NCBI RefSeq assembly: GCF_004000945.1
Contig: NZ_BIMF01000002.1
Coordinates: 434,001-498,000 of the forward strand
Direction: 5' to 3'
DNA from: Paenibacillus lautus NBRC 15380
GTDB taxonomy: Bacteria; Bacillota; Bacilli; Paenibacillales; Paenibacillaceae
DNA length: 64,000 nt
Shown: positions 60,548-64,000 of the stretch, piece by piece
Numbering within the stretch: position 1 is the first letter of the stretch
Layout of the letters: each line of letters opens with the position of its first letter
Notes under the pieces: model-generated
Told to the model about the DNA's origin: nothing
The model's input: the letters and a program-made list of their open reading frames with translations, nothing else
Database searches by the model: none
Translations under genes and position numbers: made by a program

Positions 60548-60693
60548 AGTTTTTTTCTCCTCGTATACAAATTTCTCACCTGATTATTTCCCGAATTATT
60601 TCATTAAAGAATCACTATTTCCTTCTAATGTAACACTTTCTCATTATTCACGAACAATGAGAGGAAAATGTGAAATTGGGTTTTCGGGTATGT

Positions 60694-60885
60694 CATATAA
60701 CGTTAATGTATTCACGACATCCCACCACCTTAAGCCCGAAGGGCGGCCGCGACGCGGTTAGGTGGTGGGATGTGTCAGGCTGATTATCTTTTCTCGTCGA
60801 ATCTACAGCAGAATCCTGCCGGACCGAGGGCGAATGCCCGAAGCGTGTGTATGGTATTATAATATGTCAACGCCTTCTCGAGTCA
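60694..60885 (-). repeat. attC-like site 11
   Basis: TAAC (60698-60701), arm GTATTCACG, long inverted CATCCCACCACCTTA/TTAGGTGGTGGGATG hairpin in the centre, right end degenerate (GTATTATAATATGTC) with the tail AACGCCTTCTCGAGTCACTT. GC-rich centre in AT-rich surroundings. Confidence 0.65.
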
Positions 60886-60903
60886 CTTACAATGATCACT
60901 CTT

Positions 60904-61464
60904 TTACTGAATCTTTGCAAATACAAGTGTAGATCTTAATCCACTTCCATCGGATGATAAATCATCATTTCTAAGGGTACCTTCCAACTGAAAACCTAAA
61001 CGTTCCGGGATTGCCTTGCTCTTTAAGTTTAAAGAGTCACAACGAATTTCAACTCTTCTCGCCTTCAAATTAGAGAAAGCAAAGTCCGTAATCCCTTGCA
61101 CAGCTTCCGTCATAAAACCACTTCCACTGAATCTCGAATCAATCCAATATCCGATTTCGAATTTAGGAACATTCCAATCTATCCTATGCAAACCAGAAGA
61201 TCCAATAAAATGGTTTGTTTCTTTATGGAAAATCAAAAGTCTAAGATCTTCTCTAGATAAAAATTTCGCATGTGCATCTCTAATATTGGCTTCAATCATT
61301 TGTTCCGTTTGCTCATTCTGAGCAAACGGCATCCATTCCTTCAGCTCGTTTATTGATACCATAATGCTTTCATACACAATCTTTCCATCACCTGGGAGTG
61401 GCATTCTTACTAACAACCTTTCAGTTGTAAAACTTGTTGGAAAGTCTAGCAGAATTGGATTCAT
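60904..61464 (-). CDS. GNAT acetyltransferase, RimJ/RimL-like
   Basis: 186 aa. FTTERLLVRMPLPGDGKIVY opens like RimJ/RimL proteins; HRIDWNVPKFEIGYWIDSRF, then SGSGFMTEAVQGITDFAFSN (acetyl-CoA turn) and RRVEIRCDSLNLKSKAIPER form the core. It acetylates an N-terminus or a small molecule; substrate unknown. Single cassette gene between sites 11 and 12. Confidence 0.88.
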   Translation of the reverse strand: MNPILLDFPTSFTTERLLVRMPLPGDGKIVYESIMVSINELKEWMPFAQNEQTEQMIEANIRDAHAKFLSREDLRLLIFHKETNHFIGSSGLHRIDWNVPKFEIGYWIDSRFSGSGFMTEAVQGITDFAFSNLKARRVEIRCDSLNLKSKAIPERLGFQLEGTLRNDDLSSDGSGLRSTLVFAKIQ

Positions 61465-61517
61465 GTTTGTTCTCTCCGTTCTATAATTTATCTTTATTCG
61501 ATTGTGCCTTGATTTTC

Positions 61518-61708
61518 CTATAACGTCATTGTATTCAGTGAATTCTCATCGACTTAAGGCTCTGGAGGAGCCGGTCGCGATGCGGTTAGTCGGTCAGGGT
61601 TGTCCGCCTGATTCAGCTTCCTTGAAATGCCTCGGGCGGACCAAGGGACGACGTCAGTCGGCCCGCTACGTGAATACTTTGTTATAGGAAGTTAGGCCTT
61701 CTTCGAGT
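61518..61708 (-). repeat. attC-like site 12
   Basis: Boxes TAAC (61521-61524) and GTTA (61681-61684), arms GTATTCAG and GTGAATAC, tail AGTTAGGCCTTCTTCGAGTT. The last codons of the NUDIX gene lie in the tail. Confidence 0.7.
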
Positions 61709-62246
61709 TACCCCAAATATTTTTTTCACTCTTTGTTATTATTTCGTAAGCAATTTCAAGGATTGTCTTATCTCGTATAATCATGAATTTTGTTGAGTAC
61801 TCATTACAATGTATAAGTGACTCTCTCATTACTTCTAATGCTTCATCTAATGTCATCCATTTAACCGTCATACCGAGTTGTTTTTCACTTTCGCTTAGGT
61901 TTAAACTGCATACCCTTTTCCTTACATTTGCTATCCAACAATAAGATATCTGCAAAAAGTTAGTTTTTGCTTTGTGTTCTTCAATATACCCCAGTTCATA
62001 AGTTGCTTCTGCCTCATATCCAGTCTCTTCTTTAATTTCCCTTAAGAAAGACTGCTCTTTAGTTTCTTTTTCTTCGATTCCTCCTCCTGGCAATTTGTAT
62101 AGATCTAGTTTTGACATGTACATCATGGCTATATTCAACGCTCCATCAATTAACACACCTCTTGAAGCAAATCGTGACACTGGCTCTATCAATTTAATAG
62201 GGCCACCGAGAATCTCATGATCAGTAATTTTTCTAATCAACTGCAT
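61692..62246 (-). CDS. NUDIX hydrolase, cassette gene
   Basis: 184 aa. NUDIX box KLPGGGIEEKETKEQSFLRE and IKEETGYE are complete (G-x5-E-x7-R-E-x2-E-E-x-G). N-terminal part is RFASRGVLIDGALNIAMMYM. The last residues GNSKKA are encoded by the repeat tail. Single cassette gene between site 12 and a degenerate tail near 62335-62365 (AGCTGATGCCATTGCCCTCT), the only trace of a site there. Confidence 0.85.
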   Translation of the reverse strand: MQLIRKITDHEILGGPIKLIEPVSRFASRGVLIDGALNIAMMYMSKLDLYKLPGGGIEEKETKEQSFLREIKEETGYEAEATYELGYIEEHKAKTNFLQISYCWIANVRKRVCSLNLSESEKQLGMTVKWMTLDEALEVMRESLIHCNEYSTKFMIIRDKTILEIAYEIITKSEKNIWGNSKKA

Positions 62247-62374
62247 TTAAGCTTCAATTCCTTTATCGAGTTTTTATCATGGTATGGCTATTGCCGTAAT
62301 TACTGAGTTGTTTTTAATATGTTTTGCCTGAATTAGCTGATGCCATTGCCCTCTTGGGAAACTATCAAATTCTT

Positions 62375-62797
62375 CTATTCAAATATCCATCGTTCACCAT
62401 ATTCTTTTATTATATTTTTATTTTCAGGTTCTTCCTTAATTGGGTTTCCGTAATAATCAATAGTTTCCCGATCTTGAGCATAAGGGCCATTAATACTTCT
62501 AAACCATGCAGTTTGTTGTTTTCCGTTTATAGAATAAAGAATTTTATATATTGTATAATCATATCCTCGTTTTTGGTCCAGTTCGTTATCCATTGTGTCA
62601 ACAAACGGACTATTTATTAATTTAACTTTAGTTATCTGTTCAACTTGTCCTCCCATTGATTCTATTGTCTTCTCAATTTTATTGCGGTGTAATTGTTCCC
62701 CCTTATTCCATAGTACATAAAATACAAGAATTCCAACAACTAAAGCTATTACAGCTATTATTCCTCCTGCTTTTGTACCGTGCTTTTTAATAATCAA
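62375..62797 (-). CDS. Membrane-anchored uncharacterised cassette protein
   Basis: 140 aa. One N-terminal helix (IIAVIALVVGILVFYVLW) is followed by a small charged extracytoplasmic domain (DYTIYKILYSINGKQQTAWF, DYYGNPIKEEPENKN). Family not recognised. Very AT-rich. Single gene between the degenerate trace and site 14. Confidence 0.68.
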   Translation of the reverse strand: MIIKKHGTKAGGIIAVIALVVGILVFYVLWNKGEQLHRNKIEKTIESMGGQVEQITKVKLINSPFVDTMDNELDQKRGYDYTIYKILYSINGKQQTAWFRSINGPYAQDRETIDYYGNPIKEEPENKNIIKEYGERWIFE

Positions 62798-62840
62798 ACT
62801 ATGTGATCCTCCGGAATTTTGTTTTATATTGCAATGGTTT

Positions 62841-63006
62841 CGGCTAACGTTTTGTATCTACGAACCTGAGAGCCTTAAAGGAGCGCAGCAACTAGCTCCC
62901 AAGGACATAGGCTTACAGGGTTTCCTCGAAATCCCTCTTGCAGATCAAGAGCCGTATAGGAACGCCACGTATATACGTTGTTATCCGATGCCTGGGCTAT
63001 CCTCGA
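62841..63006 (-). repeat. attC-like site 14
   Basis: Boxes TAAC (62845-62848) and GTTA (62980-62983), arms GTATCTACG and CGTATATAC, centre GAGAGCCTTAAAGGAGCGCA. The GTTA box overlaps the stop codon of the next gene. (Site 13 is only a trace near 62335.). Confidence 0.7.
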
Positions 63007-63574
63007 ATCTGCCTTCAAATTCATCTCTTATGATTGAATACAGCTTTACATCTTGCAATTCTTCTTTCGACCATACATATTTTCTTAATATCCCTTCGAA
63101 TTTCATTCCGCTCTTCTCCATGACTCTTGCGGATCCTACATTTTCCGGGTGACATTTCGCTTCTACTCTAACTAATTCAAGATCTTTAAAAGCGTATTCA
63201 ATAATTCGGTTTACTACTTCCGTCATGATACCCTGATTCCAATATTCATTAGACAATACATATCCAAGTTCAGCTCTTAGACATCGATTATCCCATCTCA
63301 CAAAACTGCAACTTCCAATTAATTTCTTGGTTTCTTTATGTTCAATTCCCCATGGACCTACCTTCTCGGTTTCATACCGATTAAGAACAAAATCAATAAA
63401 TCCTTTCGTGTCCTCTTTACTCCTGTGATAGTTCCATGTTGTATACCTCGATACTTGGGGCACGGCACAATATTGATACATATTATCAATGTCTGCATAT
63501 GTAATCGGTCTTAACAAAATTCGATCAGTTTCAAGTATAGGAAAGATTTCAAAATGGTCTTCTATACGCTTCAT
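62981..63574 (-). CDS. GNAT acetyltransferase, RimJ/RimL-like
   Basis: 197 aa. LETDRILLRPITYADIDNMY opens the fold; SCSFVRWDNRCLRAELGYVL, NQGIMTEVVNRIIEYAFKDL (acetyl-CoA turn) and RVEAKCHPENVGSARVMEKS follow. It is only loosely similar to the GNAT at 60904, so it is not a recent copy. The stop is part of the GTTA box of site 14. Single cassette gene. Confidence 0.88.
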   Translation of the reverse strand: MKRIEDHFEIFPILETDRILLRPITYADIDNMYQYCAVPQVSRYTTWNYHRSKEDTKGFIDFVLNRYETEKVGPWGIEHKETKKLIGSCSFVRWDNRCLRAELGYVLSNEYWNQGIMTEVVNRIIEYAFKDLELVRVEAKCHPENVGSARVMEKSGMKFEGILRKYVWSKEELQDVKLYSIIRDEFEGRFEDSPGIG

Positions 63575-63611
63575 GAATTCGCCTCCAAAAATATATCTTT
63601 TGCTCAGGTTT

Positions 63612-63795
63612 CAGATAACGTTTGTGTATCTACAAATCCGAGAAGCTTAAAGGCGCACCCCGCCGGGCCCAACGGACTTAGCCTCGCAGAGTTGTCTGCC
63701 TGCTCATACTTCTTCGAATTGCTACGGACAGAACAAGTGGGCTTGTCCCCCGCAGCGCGAATACTCTGTTATGTGATGTCGCAGTCCTCTTCGAT
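63612..63795 (-). repeat. attC-like site 15
   Basis: Boxes TAAC (63616-63619) and GTTA (63768-63771), arms GTATCTACA and GCGAATAC, centre GAAGCTTAAAGGCGCACCCC and CCCAACGGACTTAGCCTCGC as in sites 1 and 6. Tail GATGTCGCAGTCCTCTTCGA. Confidence 0.72.
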
Positions 63796-63809
63796 AAACC
63801 TTAAGAAAT

Positions 63810-64000
63810 CTAATCATTCCACATTCTTGTTACTTCTTCTAATTCTAAGTTCTCAAATTGCATTTTATAAATATCTGGTTTCTTTAATTGATTCAAAAAC
63901 TCCAAGCCAAAAGCTGAATCAAAATGATTCATCATCAAAGTCATTACAAGACCATGAGTCCCGATTGCTATTTTCTTCCCTCTGTGCTCTTTTAATATGG
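63810..64000 (-). CDS. Histidine phosphatase family protein, 5' end beyond window
   Basis: About 63 C-terminal codons: KEHRGKKIAIGTHGLVMTLM, then FDSAFGLEFLNQLKKPDIYK and QFENLELEEVTRMWND before the stop. The GTHG carries the second catalytic His of phosphoglycerate mutase-like phosphatases, and the following FLNQLKKPDIY matches the usual end. Next cassette gene of the array, right of site 15; the array continues beyond the window. Confidence 0.78.
   Translation of the reverse strand, partial: ILKEHRGKKIAIGTHGLVMTLMMNHFDSAFGLEFLNQLKKPDIYKMQFENLELEEVTRMWND

Noticed and set aside
49101..64000. CRISPR array
   Set aside because: The repeats are long, imperfect, palindromic, irregularly spaced and separated by genes, without short uniform spacers or cas genes.
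49101..64000. Insertion sequences or MITEs as the cause of the repeats
   Set aside because: No transposase, no target-site duplications seen around the sites, and the boxes and gene arrangement fit attC better. A non-autonomous palindromic element family (REP/BIME-like) is not fully excluded.
49101..64000. Integron integrase and attI site within the window
   Set aside because: No tyrosine recombinase frame is present on either strand; if one exists it lies outside.
1..64000. tRNA or rRNA genes
   Set aside because: No cloverleaf with a T-loop and CCA end and no rRNA-like stretch were recognised on either strand.

Overview
The window looks like chromosome of a spore-forming Bacilli member, most likely Paenibacillus. 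Support: a gerK-type germinant receptor operon, a YjcZ-type spore peptide, a T-box in front of glnS, strong AGGAGG ribosome sites, many MFS/GNAT/MocR genes and mid GC. This is an inference from gene content; no rRNA or other marker is present.

Layout. 1-2.9 kb: a partial MFS transporter and an FAD-dependent dehydrogenase. 3.1-9.7 kb: a nitrite-assimilation locus, nirB-nirD-nirC-cobA on the minus strand, divergent from an ANTAR regulator and a TrpD2-like gene. The nirB leader carries two hexaloop hairpins, the second overlapping the 5' arm of a terminator, so the ANTAR protein is the likely antiterminator. 9.7-15.1 kb: a spore peptide and two ECF sigma/anti-sigma loci; the first sigma gene and a downstream secreted-protein gene share a promoter-like motif. 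15.3-31.5 kb: GNAT, DJ-1, frameshifted Mn-catalase, DUF3231, EamA/MocR pair, azoreductase, gerKA-KB-KC, a hisC fragment, a Dabb protein, a lipoprotein phosphodiesterase and two MFS exporters. 31.6-49 kb: WG-repeat protein, a TetR/DoxX/DUF2269 operon, an MFS gene, a Crp/Fnr operon with two YdcZ-type transporters and a NUDIX gene, a pentapeptide-repeat protein, T-box-controlled glnS, an IF-3 paralogue, a phosphatase, a Tet(M)-like ribosomal protection protein and a CDF metal transporter.

49.1-64 kb is different. Small, AT-rich, mostly single genes (GNAT, NUDIX, VOC, DUFs, P-loop kinase, lipoprotein, histidine phosphatase), nearly all on the minus strand, are separated by 100-200 bp imperfect palindromes of one family. 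The repeats start with a TAAC box, end with a GTTA box, and have covarying inner arms. This is the organisation of an integron cassette array with attC sites (or a CALIN, an array without integrase) in a Gram-positive genome. No integrase lies in the window and the array runs off the right edge. The array holds a type I-like small hydrophobic toxin, and is split by a GC-richer hydantoinase/DUF917/PucR operon flanked by a half-site and a truncated gene.

Several genes are broken (DUF4440 amber stop, Mn-catalase, hydantoinase and one cassette gene with frameshifts, hisC and permease fragments), and three genes appear to start at ATT.
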